Part shown: positions 43,078 through 52,679 of the stretch, in pieces
How positions within the stretch are numbered: position 1 is the first letter of the stretch
Layout of the letters: each line of letters opens with the position of its first letter
Assembly: GCA_964457225.1 (NCBI GenBank)
Contig: CAYWEM010000002.1
Coordinates: 186,001-250,000, forward strand
Length of the DNA stretch: 64,000 nt
Direction: 5' to 3'
Source of the DNA: CAYWEM01 sp964457225
Lineage (GTDB): Bacteria > Acidobacteriota > Aminicenantia > UBA2199
Translations under genes and position numbers: made by a program
The notes under the pieces: model-generated
What the model saw: the letters and a program-made list of their open reading frames with translations, nothing else
The model's database searches: none
Told to the model about the DNA's origin: nothing

Positions 43078-43599
43078 ATGGAAAACCAGGGCGAAAAAGA
43101 ATGGTACGTGGTGCAGAGCAAGCCGCGCCAGGAAGCCCTGGCCCGTGATTCGCTGGCCGCCCTGGGCCTGGAAGTTTACCTGCCCCTCTACCTGAAGGAT
43201 GAAAAAAGACACCGGGTCAAGGTGAAAATCCTGAGCCCCCTGTTCGCCGGATACCTCTTCGCCCGCTTCGACACGGACACCCATTACCGGGCCGTTCGCT
43301 ATGCCCGCGGGGTCAAGACCCTGCTGGGCCAGGGCCACCGCCTGCTGAGCATTCCCGACAGTAGAATCCGGGATATCCGCGAACGGGAAAAGGACGGGGT
43401 GGTCAGTCTGCAGAAAAAAACCCGGCCCTTCAACAGCGGAGACCCGATCAGGATAGACGAGGGCGATTTCGACGGCTGGCGGGGCATTTTCGTCGAGGAG
43501 CTTTCCGACCAGGAAAGAGCGGTGATCCTGCTGACCAGCCTGTCCTATTCCAGCCGCATGGTCGTGCCCAAGAACATACTGATCCATGACCGCTCCTGA
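43078..43599 (+). CDS. Specialised NusG paralogue (RfaH/LoaP/UpxY-like)
   Basis: The 173-residue protein has an NGN domain (KEWYVVQSKPRQEALARDSL at the start; SPLFAGYLFARFD near 57) and a C-terminal KOW-like barrel (FNSGDPIRIDEGDFDGWRG). It has the shorter length and sequence style of operon-specific NusG paralogues, which load on RNA polymerase and prevent termination in long polysaccharide or metabolite operons. Here only one gene follows, 15 nt downstream. It is probably expressed from a leaderless mRNA. Confidence 0.85.
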   Translation: MENQGEKEWYVVQSKPRQEALARDSLAALGLEVYLPLYLKDEKRHRVKVKILSPLFAGYLFARFDTDTHYRAVRYARGVKTLLGQGHRLLSIPDSRIRDIREREKDGVVSLQKKTRPFNSGDPIRIDEGDFDGWRGIFVEELSDQERAVILLTSLSYSSRMVVPKNILIHDRS

Positions 43600-43614
43600 G
43601 CTGAGCGTTGTCGC

Positions 43615-44937
43615 ATGACCCAACCGCGCCCCGGTTGTGACAAACTGCTGATCATCGGACTGGACGGAGTGTCATTGGAGATGATCAGGGGTGCCGGCGG
43701 CCGCCTGCTCTTCCCGGGCCTGCAAGCGCGCCTGGAAAACGGTTTTATGACACCAATGGCCGCGGCCTTGCCTGCCATCTCACCCGTTTCCTGGGCCGGT
43801 TTCATGACCGGTCGCGACTCCGGAGACCACGGAATTTACGGCTTCGTCGACCTGGAGCCGGGCAGCCTGAAAATCCGTTTTCCCAATTTCAGCGACCTGG
43901 CGCGGCCCACTTTTTTCGACGAGCTGGGTCGCGGCGGCAAGCGCTCGGTGGTCATCAACCTGCCGGGCACCTACCCGGCCCGCCCCTTTCCCGGTGTGCT
44001 GGTCTCGGGCTTCGTGGCCCCGGAATTGGAACGCTCAGTTTACCCGGCCGCTTTACTGCCCCTGTTGCGTGATCTCGGCTATCGCACCGAGCCTGACAAC
44101 GACAAGGGCCGGAACCGCAAGCAGGAATTCCTGGCTGAATTAAGCACAGTACTGCAGGCCCGCCTGCAATTGGCGGAAATCCTCTGGCAACGTGAACAAT
44201 GGGATATTTTCACCCTGGTATTCACCGAGACCGACCGACTGAATCACTTCTTCTACGATGCCTTCGAGGAAGAAGATCACCCCTTACGGGCCGATTTCCT
44301 GGCCAGTTACCGGGCCGTTGACCGGGCCGCCTGCCGGATGCTGGACCTGGCCGCAGGTAAGCCGGGCCTGGAAGTCATGATCCTTTCCGATCACGGCTTC
44401 TGCCGTAAACAACGGGAAGTCTACCTGCAGCCCATCCTGGAAAAACACGGCTATTTCGCTTCCCGCGACCGTGAATCGCGCCACCTGGAAACAATGCTTC
44501 CCCACAGCCGGGCCTTCGCCCTGGATCCGGCCAGGATTTTCATCAACAACCTGGAGCGCTTCCCCGGCGGGCCGGTGAGGAGTGCAGATCTTCCGGCCCT
44601 GCGCCGCGAACTGGCGCAGTTCTTCACTGACTTGCGGATCGAGGGCCGAAAGGTGGTCGAAAAGGTCTACACAGCCGGGGAAATCTACCACGGCCCCCTG
44701 CTGTCCCGGGCGGCAGACCTGCTCCTGATTCCGGCACCCGGCCAGGAACTGCGCGCCGGCAGTTCAGCCCGGCTGGAAAGCTCCCCCAGTCCCCTGCCCG
44801 GCATGCACAGCCAGGGAAACGCTTTTTTCTATTCATCGCGGCCGCCGGAAACAGCGGCGGTCAATTCAATTCACGACCTGCGGGCCTTCATCTTCAACCT
44901 TTTCGGCCTGCCGGCCCCCGACTCCCTGCTTCAATAA
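43615..44937 (+). CDS. Alkaline-phosphatase-superfamily (type I phosphodiesterase-like) protein
   Basis: The 440-residue protein has metal-site and nucleophile elements of the AP superfamily: [13 protein letters not shown] at the start; [15 protein letters not shown] near 54, where Ser likely replaces Thr as nucleophile; SGDHGIYGF; and ILSDHGF near 258. No signal peptide is seen, so it is probably cytoplasmic. Substrates in this group are phosphodiesters or phosphoglycans; none can be assigned. It lies 15 nt after the NusG paralogue and is convergent with rubrerythrin, overlapping its 3' end by 7 nt. Confidence 0.8.
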   Translation: MTQPRPGCDKLLIIGLDGVSLEMIRGAGGRLLFPGLQARLENGFMTPMAAALPAISPVSWAGFMTGRDSGDHGIYGFVDLEPGSLKIRFPNFSDLARPTFFDELGRGGKRSVVINLPGTYPARPFPGVLVSGFVAPELERSVYPAALLPLLRDLGYRTEPDNDKGRNRKQEFLAELSTVLQARLQLAEILWQREQWDIFTLVFTETDRLNHFFYDAFEEEDHPLRADFLASYRAVDRAACRMLDLAAGKPGLEVMILSDHGFCRKQREVYLQPILEKHGYFASRDRESRHLETMLPHSRAFALDPARIFINNLERFPGGPVRSADLPALRRELAQFFTDLRIEGRKVVEKVYTAGEIYHGPLLSRAADLLLIPAPGQELRAGSSARLESSPSPLPGMHSQGNAFFYSSRPPETAAVNSIHDLRAFIFNLFGLPAPDSLLQ

Positions 44938-45515
44938 CAGGCGCAGTAGACCTCGAAATAGCCACGTGGATGATCGCAGACCGGGCATATTTCAGGGGCG
45001 CAGGCCGCTTCCAGCACGTGACCGCATTCGCGGCACTTCCAGGCCACCTTGCCATCTTTTCGGAACACGGTGCCTTCTTTGACGTTGGCCAGCAACTTGC
45101 GGTAGCGATCTTCGTGCCTTTTCTCGACCAGGCCGATCAGCCTGAAGGTGCGGGCGATCTCCGGGTAGCCTTCAGCCTCGGCTTCCTCGGCGAAGGCCGG
45201 GTAGAGATCGTTCCATTCCTCGTGTTCGCCGGCGGCGGCGGCGGCCAGGTTGGCTGCAGTGTCACCGAGGGCCACCGGATAGGAGGCCTCTATGGGTACC
45301 ATGGTCTCATTGACCCTCTCCACCAGGTGCTTGTAGAACAGCTTGGCGTGCATGCGCTCGTTTTCGGCGGTTTCCAGGAAAAGCTCCCGGATCTGTTTGA
45401 ATCCTTCCTTGTCAGCCTGCTTGGCGTAGAAGGTATAGCGCATGCGGGCCTGGGATTCCCCGGCGAATGATTTCATCAGGTTGGCGGCGGTTTTTGTTGA
45501 GGCAAAATCTTTCAT
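44931..45515 (-). CDS. rbr: Rubrerythrin
   Basis: The 194-residue protein starts [12 protein letters not shown]. The ferritin-like di-iron domain (1-150) has [32 protein letters not shown] and VEKRHEDRY. The C-terminal rubredoxin domain has [10 protein letters not shown] and CPVCDHP, both Cys pairs. It reduces hydrogen peroxide in anaerobes. The ATG at 45515 is preceded by AAGGAG. The longer ORF to 45578 contains the promoter and is rejected. Confidence 0.95.
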   Translation of the reverse strand: MKDFASTKTAANLMKSFAGESQARMRYTFYAKQADKEGFKQIRELFLETAENERMHAKLFYKHLVERVNETMVPIEASYPVALGDTAANLAAAAAGEHEEWNDLYPAFAEEAEAEGYPEIARTFRLIGLVEKRHEDRYRKLLANVKEGTVFRKDGKVAWKCRECGHVLEAACAPEICPVCDHPRGYFEVYCACY

Positions 45516-45549
45516 GCTGGTTTTTTCTCCTTGCAATGACTCGCAGATT

Positions 45550-45578
45550 ATTCTACCCAACCCGGCCGGTCCGGTCAA
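45550..45578 (-). promoter_or_regulatory. Promoter of rubrerythrin, embedded in the upstream gene end
   Basis: TTGACC (45573-45578), a 17-nt spacer and TAGAAT (45550-45555). The TAG stop codon of the upstream SDR/DUF2867 gene (45553-45555) is part of the -10 box. Confidence 0.75.
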
Positions 45579-47031
45579 TAGCCTTCATTTCCTTCCTCAG
45601 TCTGCGGGCGAAACAGCGGGCGCCCAGCAGGTGCAGTCTGGCCTGGGTGTGCCGGTAAAGCAAAGGCGGCAGGGCCGGCCGGTAGTCGTGCACCGCCAGC
45701 AAGAGGGATTCAGTGCCGGGCACCTCGCGGAGTTCCAGGCGCGGCCTGCGGCTGGGCGGGTTGATTTTCCTGGCCAGGATACCCCCGCTGATGAAATAAA
45801 CCAGGCGGTCCGGCGCCGGACTGCGTTCCGGGCTGAAACTCAGTTCGAGCAGGCTCAGCCTGGCCCGGCCGACACCGAACTCGATCCTGACGCCGCCCTG
45901 ACCGTCCCGGCGGCATTTCAGCAGGCCCCGACTGATCTCTTCCAGCCAGGCCAGGTATCTTTCCACCACCTGGCCGGCCCGGCGGCCCGGCGGCAGGGGC
46001 AGACGCTGGACCGAGCGTACATCGTAGGCGGTCGGAGCCCCGGGTAAAATCTTTCTGAAGGAGCGTTTCTCCCCGGCCTCCTCATCCAGGGCCGCGGTCA
46101 CGGCCCGGGCCACCGTGGCCCCCTTTTGCCCGGCCGCCTGCTGCAGGCTCCGGTCTCCGGCCCTCATGTCGCAGGCCATGCTTTCGACCAGGGGTGAGAC
46201 CAGGGCCAGGGGCGCTCCGGTGACCAGGCGCAGTATGATCTTGCAGAGTAATGAGCCGCGCCAAGGCAGGTTGAAAAAGATGCGCTTTTTTTTAAGCACC
46301 AGGGCCGTGCATTCCAGCAGTTCCCGGTATGTCATGACCTGGGGACCGCCCAGGGAAAAGCTGCCCCGGGTCGTTTCCGGGTGCTCGAGACAGTACTTGA
46401 AGATTTCCACCAGGTCGTGCAGGGCCACCGGCTGGATCTTCGAGCGGCCCCAGAGCGGACAGGGCAGCAGCGGCAGGCGCTTGACCAGGTTGCGCAGAAT
46501 GGCAAATGAGGAACCGTGAGCGCCGATGACTATGCCGGCCCGCAGGGCGGTGAGCGGAATATCCCGTGATCCCAGCACTCTTTCCACTTCCAGCCGGCTG
46601 TGCAGGTGACGTGAAAGCCGGGCTCGGGGCAGGTCCGGCAGCAGACCGCCCAGGTAGATGATCCGGTTCAGCCCGTTCAGGGAGGCGGCCCGGGCGAAGT
46701 TGTCGGCCAGGATCAGGTCCATATCCTGGAAATTTCCCTGGGTCAGGCGGGCCGAAGGCAGCATCGAGTGGACCAGGTAAACGCCGGTATCCACACCGTC
46801 CAGGGCGCTTTCACATTCCAGGGCCGAGAAGATGTCACAGATACGCCATTCCACCCCGGGAATGTCCGGATGCTCCGGCCGGCGGGTCAGGCCGATGACC
46901 CGGTATGAAGCAACCAGGGCGCGGCATAGCGCCCGGCCCACGTAACCGCCGGCCCCGGCCACGGCGATGACCCGGGCGGGAACGACCTGTTTGCCCCCAT
47001 TCCTTTGCCTGTCGGCCGTATTAATAGACAT
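45553..47031 (-). CDS. NAD(P)-binding SDR protein with DUF2867 domain
   Basis: The 492-residue protein has an N-terminal atypical SDR domain with the Rossmann motif [23 protein letters not shown] and [10 protein letters not shown], followed from about residue 330 by a DUF2867-like C-terminal domain. This matches the YbjT-related family, proposed to act on quinones or as redox sensors; the reaction is unproven. The ATG at 47031 lies 8 nt after a TAAAAT -10 box; a TTG at 47034 is an alternative start. No Shine-Dalgarno, so translation may be leaderless. Confidence 0.78.
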   Translation of the reverse strand: MSINTADRQRNGGKQVVPARVIAVAGAGGYVGRALCRALVASYRVIGLTRRPEHPDIPGVEWRICDIFSALECESALDGVDTGVYLVHSMLPSARLTQGNFQDMDLILADNFARAASLNGLNRIIYLGGLLPDLPRARLSRHLHSRLEVERVLGSRDIPLTALRAGIVIGAHGSSFAILRNLVKRLPLLPCPLWGRSKIQPVALHDLVEIFKYCLEHPETTRGSFSLGGPQVMTYRELLECTALVLKKKRIFFNLPWRGSLLCKIILRLVTGAPLALVSPLVESMACDMRAGDRSLQQAAGQKGATVARAVTAALDEEAGEKRSFRKILPGAPTAYDVRSVQRLPLPPGRRAGQVVERYLAWLEEISRGLLKCRRDGQGGVRIEFGVGRARLSLLELSFSPERSPAPDRLVYFISGGILARKINPPSRRPRLELREVPGTESLLLAVHDYRPALPPLLYRHTQARLHLLGARCFARRLRKEMKAIDRTGRVG

Positions 47032-47039
47032 CAAGCATC

Positions 47040-47068
47040 ATTTTAGCAAAATGGTTCATTTCCGGCAA
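47040..47068 (-). promoter_or_regulatory. Leaderless promoter of the SDR/DUF2867 gene
   Basis: TTGCCG (47063-47068), a 17-nt spacer and TAAAAT (47040-47045). The ATG is 8 nt after the -10 box, with a TTG at 5 nt. Confidence 0.65.
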
Positions 47069-47105
47069 AAGAATCAAAAACCGTATAAAGCTGAAATAGA
47101 TGATT

Positions 47106-47981
47106 TCAAGGTTCCTGAGATTCGGGTCGCAGGGTGACGGCCAGGGCAATGGCCAGGATCAGGGCGCCGCCCAGCAAGGTGCGGCCGGCCGGTTTCTGGC
47201 CCAACAGCAGAAAGGCCAGGACAACGGCGTACAGCGGTTCGAGCAGGGCGATGATACCGCCGGCCTGGGCGGAAATAAAACGCAATCCCCCGTTGAAAAG
47301 CGAATGGGCCAGGGCGGTACAGAACAGGCCCAGCACTACCAGTAAAATGATATCGTTTATACCCGGTGCCGGATAATCGAGCAGGAATAAGAACGGCAGC
47401 AGCAGCAGGGCGGCCGCAGCGTTCTGCCAGGCCGCGATCCAGCCTCCGCCCAGGCCCCCGGCCAGGCGGCGGTTGATGATGGTCAACAGGGCGAAAGTGA
47501 ACCCGGAAAAAACGCCCCAGAGAATCCCCCGGAAAGCGGCGTCATGCCAATCCAGGCTCGGAGCCAGCAGGTATACTCCGAGCGGCAGCAGCAGGGCCAG
47601 CAGTAGATTTCGCCGGGAAAAGGGGCTACCCAACAACAGGGGTTCCAGGCAGACGGTGAATACCGGGAAAGTCGAATGGGCCAGCAGGCCGAGGGCCACC
47701 GAACTCAGGCGGATGGAGAGAAAAAAAGTCACCCAGGTGACCGCCAGCAGGAATCCCCCGCCGAACAGCAGTTTTTTTTCGATCAGGCTGGTGGCCGGCA
47801 GGTTTTTTCCCCGCCAGGCGAAGTACAGGCCCAGGCCCAGGGCGGCGAAAAAAGTGCGGCCCAACACCACCAGCGGCACCGGCAAGGCGATCCAGGCGGG
47901 AAAGAGCCCGGCGAAGGCGAACAGGAAAACGGCCAGGTGTACGGCCCAAAGAGCCCTGACCAGTTCGGGGCCTTTTTTCAT
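47106..47981 (-). CDS. EamA-family (DMT) transporter
   Basis: The 291-residue protein has ten hydrophobic helices arranged as two EamA repeats, the second ending LLEPLYAVVLAFLLLG, a typical EamA signature. It would export amino acids, nucleotides or other metabolites; the substrate is unknown. It begins 25 nt after the lipocalin gene, probably in the same transcript, with GGGAG near the ATG. Confidence 0.85.
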   Translation of the reverse strand: MKKGPELVRALWAVHLAVFLFAFAGLFPAWIALPVPLVVLGRTFFAALGLGLYFAWRGKNLPATSLIEKKLLFGGGFLLAVTWVTFFLSIRLSSVALGLLAHSTFPVFTVCLEPLLLGSPFSRRNLLLALLLPLGVYLLAPSLDWHDAAFRGILWGVFSGFTFALLTIINRRLAGGLGGGWIAAWQNAAAALLLLPFLFLLDYPAPGINDIILLVVLGLFCTALAHSLFNGGLRFISAQAGGIIALLEPLYAVVLAFLLLGQKPAGRTLLGGALILAIALAVTLRPESQEP

Positions 47982-48006
47982 TAATTGCTTTCTCCCGGGC
48001 CCGGTT

Positions 48007-48531
48007 TCATTCCTGCGGAACGAAATAAAGACGTTCCACTGGAAAACCTAGTTCAGCGGCCCTTTTTAACAGATTGTCACGCAATTCGTCACTTATAACA
48101 GGCTTGCGGGCCAGGATCCAGAGATATTTGGCTGATCCACCGGCCACCAGGGCGTATTCGTATTCCCGGCCCAATTCCATGATGATGTAATCGGCAAAAA
48201 AGGGTCCGAAAAAAGAAACCTTCAGGTGCCCCCTGTCCCGTTCGCCGGCAAACTTAGCCCGGCCCACAGCTTGTTTTTGGCGGCCGTCCCGTGGTCTTAC
48301 CCCACGATTTAGCACTCTGACCAAACCGTCCGGGCGCATGGAATACTGCGCCGTGACCCTGATCAGGTCTTTTTCGAAAGAATTGGGCAAACGGGCTATT
48401 TCGTACCAGATCCCGAGGTAGCGTTCCAGTTCGAACCCGGTAACGGCCGGGAAGTCAATTCTTTTTCCAGAACTAATAATCGGCATTAGTGTTAGTAGTA
48501 CGATAATATTTATTGCTTTGCGGCATTTCAT
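48007..48531 (-). CDS. Blc-type lipocalin
   Basis: The 174-residue protein has a signal segment (about 5-21) and the lipocalin entry motif FELERYLGIWYEIARLPNSF, then VLNRGVRP and YALVAGGSAKYLWILARKP, typical of the bacterial lipocalin Blc/YjeL group. Unlike E. coli Blc, no lipobox Cys is seen, so it may be secreted or inner-membrane anchored. It binds lysophospholipids or fatty acids in known members. Promoter not clear: a TTGACA near 48591-48596 lacks a good -10. Confidence 0.85.
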   Translation of the reverse strand: MKCRKAINIIVLLTLMPIISSGKRIDFPAVTGFELERYLGIWYEIARLPNSFEKDLIRVTAQYSMRPDGLVRVLNRGVRPRDGRQKQAVGRAKFAGERDRGHLKVSFFGPFFADYIIMELGREYEYALVAGGSAKYLWILARKPVISDELRDNLLKRAAELGFPVERLYFVPQE

Positions 48532-48637
48532 GACGCCTCCGCTGAATACAGGGGTTTATAAGGTCAATGATCACCCGGGAGGGCCTGGAATGTCAAGTAT
48601 GAGTTTCCCTTAAAGATTGTGATTGCAAATTCGGGGC

Positions 48638-49243
48638 TCAGGCTATGAAAAGAAAATAAAAAATGGCGAAAGCAACTATCAGGACAGCCAGGTGCAGGCT
48701 TTCCCCGCGCAGGGCCGAGCGGTAATCGGGACTGACGTCACAGCTTTCCCCGTAAGGCTTAAACCGGGGCATGAAGCGTTTGACCTCGGCCCGGTACTTT
48801 TCGTAAGCCGCTCCAAATGTTGCGGCCAGGAACTTTTCCTCGTAGGGAATTATCAGGGCGTACATCAGGCTGAATTCAACGGCGAAAATCAGGTAGCAGT
48901 ACCACTGGTTGAGGGCCAGGGCCACGCCCAGCCCGATGATGAAATTGCCGATGTAGAGGGGGTTGCGCACCCGGGCGAAGGGTCCGGCGATGCAGAGGGC
49001 CCGGGCCTCGATCCGGGTCACCACGTGGCGGCCCAGCAAATAAGCGGCGGCGCGAACCCGGTAGGCCAGGCCCAAAAACACCAGGCCCAGGCCGATACTC
49101 CAGTTAAGCCAGCCGGTCCGGTCACCGAAGATTTCCATGAGCATGATGCCCAGGATCATTGAACCGGTGCTTATGAAGCGCCGATGCTGGAAGGCCAGTT
49201 GGGAAAGAGAGGATTCAGGTTGAAGAGAAGCTTCTTGCGGCAT
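48638..49243 (-). CDS. Isoprenylcysteine-methyltransferase-like membrane methyltransferase
   Basis: The 201-residue protein has about four or five membrane helices and the PEMT/ICMT SAM-binding motif GPFARVRNPLYIGN, followed by a C-terminal YEEKFLAATFGAAYEKYRAEVKRF, the classic E-x-x-L/F...Y-x-x-Y signature. The natural substrate in bacteria is generally unknown. The ATG at 49243 (MPQEASLQ) has AAGGAG upstream, so the longer ORF to 49291 is not used. Confidence 0.82.
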   Translation of the reverse strand: MPQEASLQPESSLSQLAFQHRRFISTGSMILGIMLMEIFGDRTGWLNWSIGLGLVFLGLAYRVRAAAYLLGRHVVTRIEARALCIAGPFARVRNPLYIGNFIIGLGVALALNQWYCYLIFAVEFSLMYALIIPYEEKFLAATFGAAYEKYRAEVKRFMPRFKPYGESCDVSPDYRSALRGESLHLAVLIVAFAIFYFLFIA

Positions 49244-49371
49244 GCATGCTCCTTTATTGCAGTTGGTTTCTTCAGCGCGCATCAGCGGCAATTTAATCCT
49301 TCAGCACTCATTTGTCAAGAGCAGGATGATACAGGTTTTTTGCATAAGGTTTTTCCGGCCGGCGGCGGGTG

Positions 49372-49377
49372 TATAAT
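49372..49377 (+). promoter_or_regulatory. -10 box, probably leaderless, of the MFS gene
   Basis: TATAAT, 7 nt before the ATG at 49385. The -35 region at 17-18 nt is T-rich but not a clear match. Confidence 0.55.
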
Positions 49378-49384
49378 CAGCCTC

Positions 49385-50551
49385 ATGAAAACACTGCGGA
49401 GAAACGTCAAGCTCTTTTTCGGCCAGCACCTGCTGGCTGAATTCCTGCTGATCGCCCCCGTGATGATTCCTTTTTTCCAGCTGAACCGCCTCGGCATATC
49501 TTCCTTTTACCTGGCCCAATCGGTTTTTGCCCTGACCGTGCTGCTGGCCGAGGTGCCTTCAGGCTACCTGGCCGATGTCATCGGCCGTCGCAAAACCCTG
49601 GTCCTGGCCTCATTTTTTTACCCGGCCGGCTTGCTGGTCTACGCGGCAAGTTCCAGTCTTGAGGGTTTCCTGCTGGCTGAATTCCTGCTGGCCGTCGGCG
49701 TCAGCCTGCGTTCCGGCAGTGACTCGGCACTGCTCTACGATTCCCTGGTTTCGCTGGGCCGGGAACCTGAGTACAGCCGCATTGAAGCCCGCGGCCAGCA
49801 ATACTCCCGTTTCAGCACCGGCCTGGCCGCCATCACGGGGGCCGGCCTGGCTTTCTTTTCCATGCGCCTGCCTTTCTGGATCAATTTCATAATCTTCCTG
49901 CCGCTGATCCCCCTGGCTCTGGCCCTGCTGGAACCGGAACGGGTCTGTCGGCCCCGGGGCAATGCCATGCGCGGGATATTGCAGATCTGCCTTGCTTCCT
50001 TGAAAAACCGAACCCTCAGACCCTACCTGCTCTATTTTTCCCTGCTGGGCGCAGTCAGCATCATCGCTCTCTGGGCCTATTTTCTCATCCTGCAACAGGC
50101 CGGACTGCCGTTGTGGTTCTATGGCCTATTCTTCACGCTGTTCCAGTTTTCAGGCGCCTGGGGGGCCAGGTTGGCGGTAAAGAGTTCCAGCCTGTTCGGC
50201 GGAAGCATGACAGTAGCCTGTTCACTGGCCCTGGTCCCCATTTTGCTGTTGGCCGGGGTCTTTCCCAGTGCCTGGATGATCCCCCTGGTCCTGCTGCATC
50301 CTTTGCTCTGGAACCTGGCCATTCCCCTGCTGCTGGAACAGATCAACCGCCGGACTTCTTCCGACACCAGGGCCACGGTGCTTTCCCTGGCCAGCATGGG
50401 CCGGTCGCTGGCCTATGCCCTGACCGCTCCTTTTTTCGGCCTGGCCGCAGAAAAAGCACCGCTTTCCGGAGCTTTTATCGGCCTGGCCCTGTTGTTCCTG
50501 CTGGCCGGCCTGCCCCTGCTCAGGCAAATAAAAAACAACTGGGCCGAATGA
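49385..50551 (+). CDS. MFS transporter
   Basis: The 388-residue protein starts MKTLRRNVKLFFGQHL and has 10-12 membrane helices. The loop after helix 2 reads SGYLADVIGRRKTL, the MFS motif A (G-x-x-x-D-x-x-G-R-R). The substrate is unknown. The ORF extends upstream to 49184, but that part overlaps the divergent methyltransferase gene and contains the TATAAT box, so the start at 49385 is used. Confidence 0.85.
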   Translation: MKTLRRNVKLFFGQHLLAEFLLIAPVMIPFFQLNRLGISSFYLAQSVFALTVLLAEVPSGYLADVIGRRKTLVLASFFYPAGLLVYAASSSLEGFLLAEFLLAVGVSLRSGSDSALLYDSLVSLGREPEYSRIEARGQQYSRFSTGLAAITGAGLAFFSMRLPFWINFIIFLPLIPLALALLEPERVCRPRGNAMRGILQICLASLKNRTLRPYLLYFSLLGAVSIIALWAYFLILQQAGLPLWFYGLFFTLFQFSGAWGARLAVKSSSLFGGSMTVACSLALVPILLLAGVFPSAWMIPLVLLHPLLWNLAIPLLLEQINRRTSSDTRATVLSLASMGRSLAYALTAPFFGLAAEKAPLSGAFIGLALLFLLAGLPLLRQIKNNWAE

Positions 50552-50580
50552 ATTCAGCTTGAATGAAGAGCACGGCCCGC

Positions 50581-50610
50581 TTAGCAAGAGGACCAGCCCT
50601 GTGCTATAAT
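50581..50610 (+). promoter_or_regulatory. Promoter of the subtilase gene
   Basis: TTAGCA (50581-50586), an 18-nt spacer and TATAAT (50605-50610), followed by a leader with CGGAGG before the ATG at 50635. Confidence 0.6.
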
Positions 50611-50634
50611 CCGGAAGATTGCCGGAGGAAAACC

Positions 50635-52662
50635 ATGACCAAGCATCAATTCCTGAAAGTAGTTCCCGGACTGATCCTGCTGCTCATACTGAGCTGTCCC
50701 TTGAGTGTCGCCGCTCAATACGAAGCTAACCAGGAACTGATAGCCGCCGCGGTAGTTCCGGGCGCGGTTCTGCGCGAGGGCGAAGTACTGGCGGCTTTTG
50801 CCGTTGATGCCGCTGAAACAAGGGAAATTCTGACCAGGCTGGACCCGGGCCTGGCCGTAGGTCGGGTATACCGCTCCCTGTCGCGACGCGCCGGTATGAC
50901 CGTGGCCCATTTGCGTTCGGAAACTCTTTCAACCCAGGCCCTGCTGAACATCTTGTCCCGGGACGAAAGGGTGATCGCACTCTCGCCGAATTACGGCAAG
51001 CGCCTGCTGCGCACCCCCAACGATCCGCTCTGGCCAAGATTATGGGGCCTGCGGCGCATCGGCGCCCAGAGCGCCTGGGATATCAGCACCGGCAGTGCCG
51101 AAGTGGTGTTGGCGGTCATAGACACCGGCACCGACCTGCTCCATGAAGATTTGCTGGCCAATCTCTGGACCAACAGCGCCGAGATTCCCGGGAACGGCAT
51201 CGACGATGACGGCAACGGCTACGTGGACGACGTTCACGGTTACGATTTCGCCCCCTACCCCGGAGCCGATCCCTCCCGGCCCATGGACCCGGACGGCCAC
51301 GGCACTCACGTGGCCGGAACCATCGCCGCAGTCGGCGACAACGGCCGCGGCGTGGTCGGAGTCAACTGGAACGCCCGGATAATGACCCTCAAGGCCTTTA
51401 GTGAAGACGGATACATTTACGATGCCGACTCAATCGAGGCCATCGAGTACGCCGTCATGATGAAAGAGAATTACGGTGTCAACCTGGTGGCCATAAACGC
51501 TTCTTACGGCGGCGGACCCTTCAACAGCCTGGAATTGAAAGCCATCGAGGCCGCCGGCCGGGCCGGCATCATCTTCGTGGCTGCCGCCGGCAACGACAGC
51601 AACGACAACGACGCCAGGCCGGAATACCCGGCCGGCTACAACCTGGCCAATGTGATCTCGGTGGCGGCCGTCAATCAGAACGACCAACTGGCCTCATTTT
51701 CCAACTTCGGCACTAACAGCGTGCACCTGGCCGCTCCCGGCCAGAGCATTCTTTCCACGGTTCCGACCGGCCAGGGCAGTGAGAGTTACGTAAACCAGGC
51801 CGACCGCAACCTGGAAGCCCGGGCCATGACCTATGCCCCCCTGACCGGCATTTCCGGCATAACCGGCCTGGCCGTGTACTGCGGACTCGGGCTGTGGTCC
51901 GGTGATTTCCCGGCCCAGGTCCAGGGCAATATCGCCCTGATCAGGCGCGGCGAGATTTTTTTCAGTGAAAAAGTCGCCAATGCCCGGGCGGCAGGAGCGG
52001 CCGGAGTGATCATCTTCAACAACGAGCCCGGATTGTTCAGCGGCACCCTGGGTGAACCCGGTGCCCACCTGACCACGGTTTCCCTCTCCCTGGAAGACGG
52101 AGAATTCCTGCTGTCCATTCAGCCGGCCCTGGTCACCCTGGTTTACCGTCCGGCAGATTACGATTATTACCAGGGCACTTCCATGGCCACCCCCCACGTC
52201 AGCGGAGTCCTGGGCCTGCTGGCCGCCCGTCACAGCTCGGATAACGCCTTGGAGAGGCTGAGCCGGCTGTATTCAGGCGCCGAATCACTGGCCGGCCTGC
52301 GGGACAAGGTCGTTGAAGGCCGCCTGCTAAATGCCGAAAACGCCCTGCGGGCTCCCCTGGTCCTGACCCTGCAGGGCAGCCGGGAAAGCGCCGCCGGCTG
52401 GCTGCTGAAAAAGGACTACGCGGCCCTGGTCATGCGCAGGCGCGAAGAAGCACCCATGCAGGTCGAGCGTTACGTGCTGAACCGTAAAAGACCGGGTTCA
52501 TCCTTCAGCCAGGTGGCAGTGATCAGGGGCGCTGAGGTCGTTGCCGGCAGTCACGCTTTTTTCGACAAGTTCCTGGAAACCAACGTTTCCTACGTTTACC
52601 GCATCGCCGCCTACGACTCCCAGGGCAGGCTGCTGGCCGTCTCCAATGACCTGGTTCTGTAA
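50635..52662 (+). CDS. Secreted subtilisin-like serine protease (S8) with PA domain
   Basis: The 675-residue protein starts MTKHQFLKVV with a signal peptide (to about residue 28). An I9-like propeptide follows (about 35-125). The S8 triad is D in AVIDTGTD (about 162), H in GHGTHVAGT (about 221) and S in GTSMATPHVSG (about 514). A PA domain is inserted before the Ser (about 385-485, with GNIALIRRGEIFFSEK). The tail is a fibronectin-like strand region. It degrades extracellular protein. A barrel gene follows 17 nt downstream and may be co-transcribed. Confidence 0.92.
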   Translation: MTKHQFLKVVPGLILLLILSCPLSVAAQYEANQELIAAAVVPGAVLREGEVLAAFAVDAAETREILTRLDPGLAVGRVYRSLSRRAGMTVAHLRSETLSTQALLNILSRDERVIALSPNYGKRLLRTPNDPLWPRLWGLRRIGAQSAWDISTGSAEVVLAVIDTGTDLLHEDLLANLWTNSAEIPGNGIDDDGNGYVDDVHGYDFAPYPGADPSRPMDPDGHGTHVAGTIAAVGDNGRGVVGVNWNARIMTLKAFSEDGYIYDADSIEAIEYAVMMKENYGVNLVAINASYGGGPFNSLELKAIEAAGRAGIIFVAAAGNDSNDNDARPEYPAGYNLANVISVAAVNQNDQLASFSNFGTNSVHLAAPGQSILSTVPTGQGSESYVNQADRNLEARAMTYAPLTGISGITGLAVYCGLGLWSGDFPAQVQGNIALIRRGEIFFSEKVANARAAGAAGVIIFNNEPGLFSGTLGEPGAHLTTVSLSLEDGEFLLSIQPALVTLVYRPADYDYYQGTSMATPHVSGVLGLLAARHSSDNALERLSRLYSGAESLAGLRDKVVEGRLLNAENALRAPLVLTLQGSRESAAGWLLKKDYAALVMRRREEAPMQVERYVLNRKRPGSSFSQVAVIRGAEVVAGSHAFFDKFLETNVSYVYRIAAYDSQGRLLAVSNDLVL

Positions 52663-52679
52663 AACAAACGGAGGCTGAA

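Noticed and set aside
45516..45578. N-terminal extension of rubrerythrin
   Set aside because: It contains the promoter and the Shine-Dalgarno site of the shorter form, and rubrerythrins start at the chosen Met.
49184..49384. N-terminal extension of the MFS transporter
   Set aside because: It overlaps the divergent methyltransferase gene, contains the TATAAT box and reads unlike a membrane-protein start.
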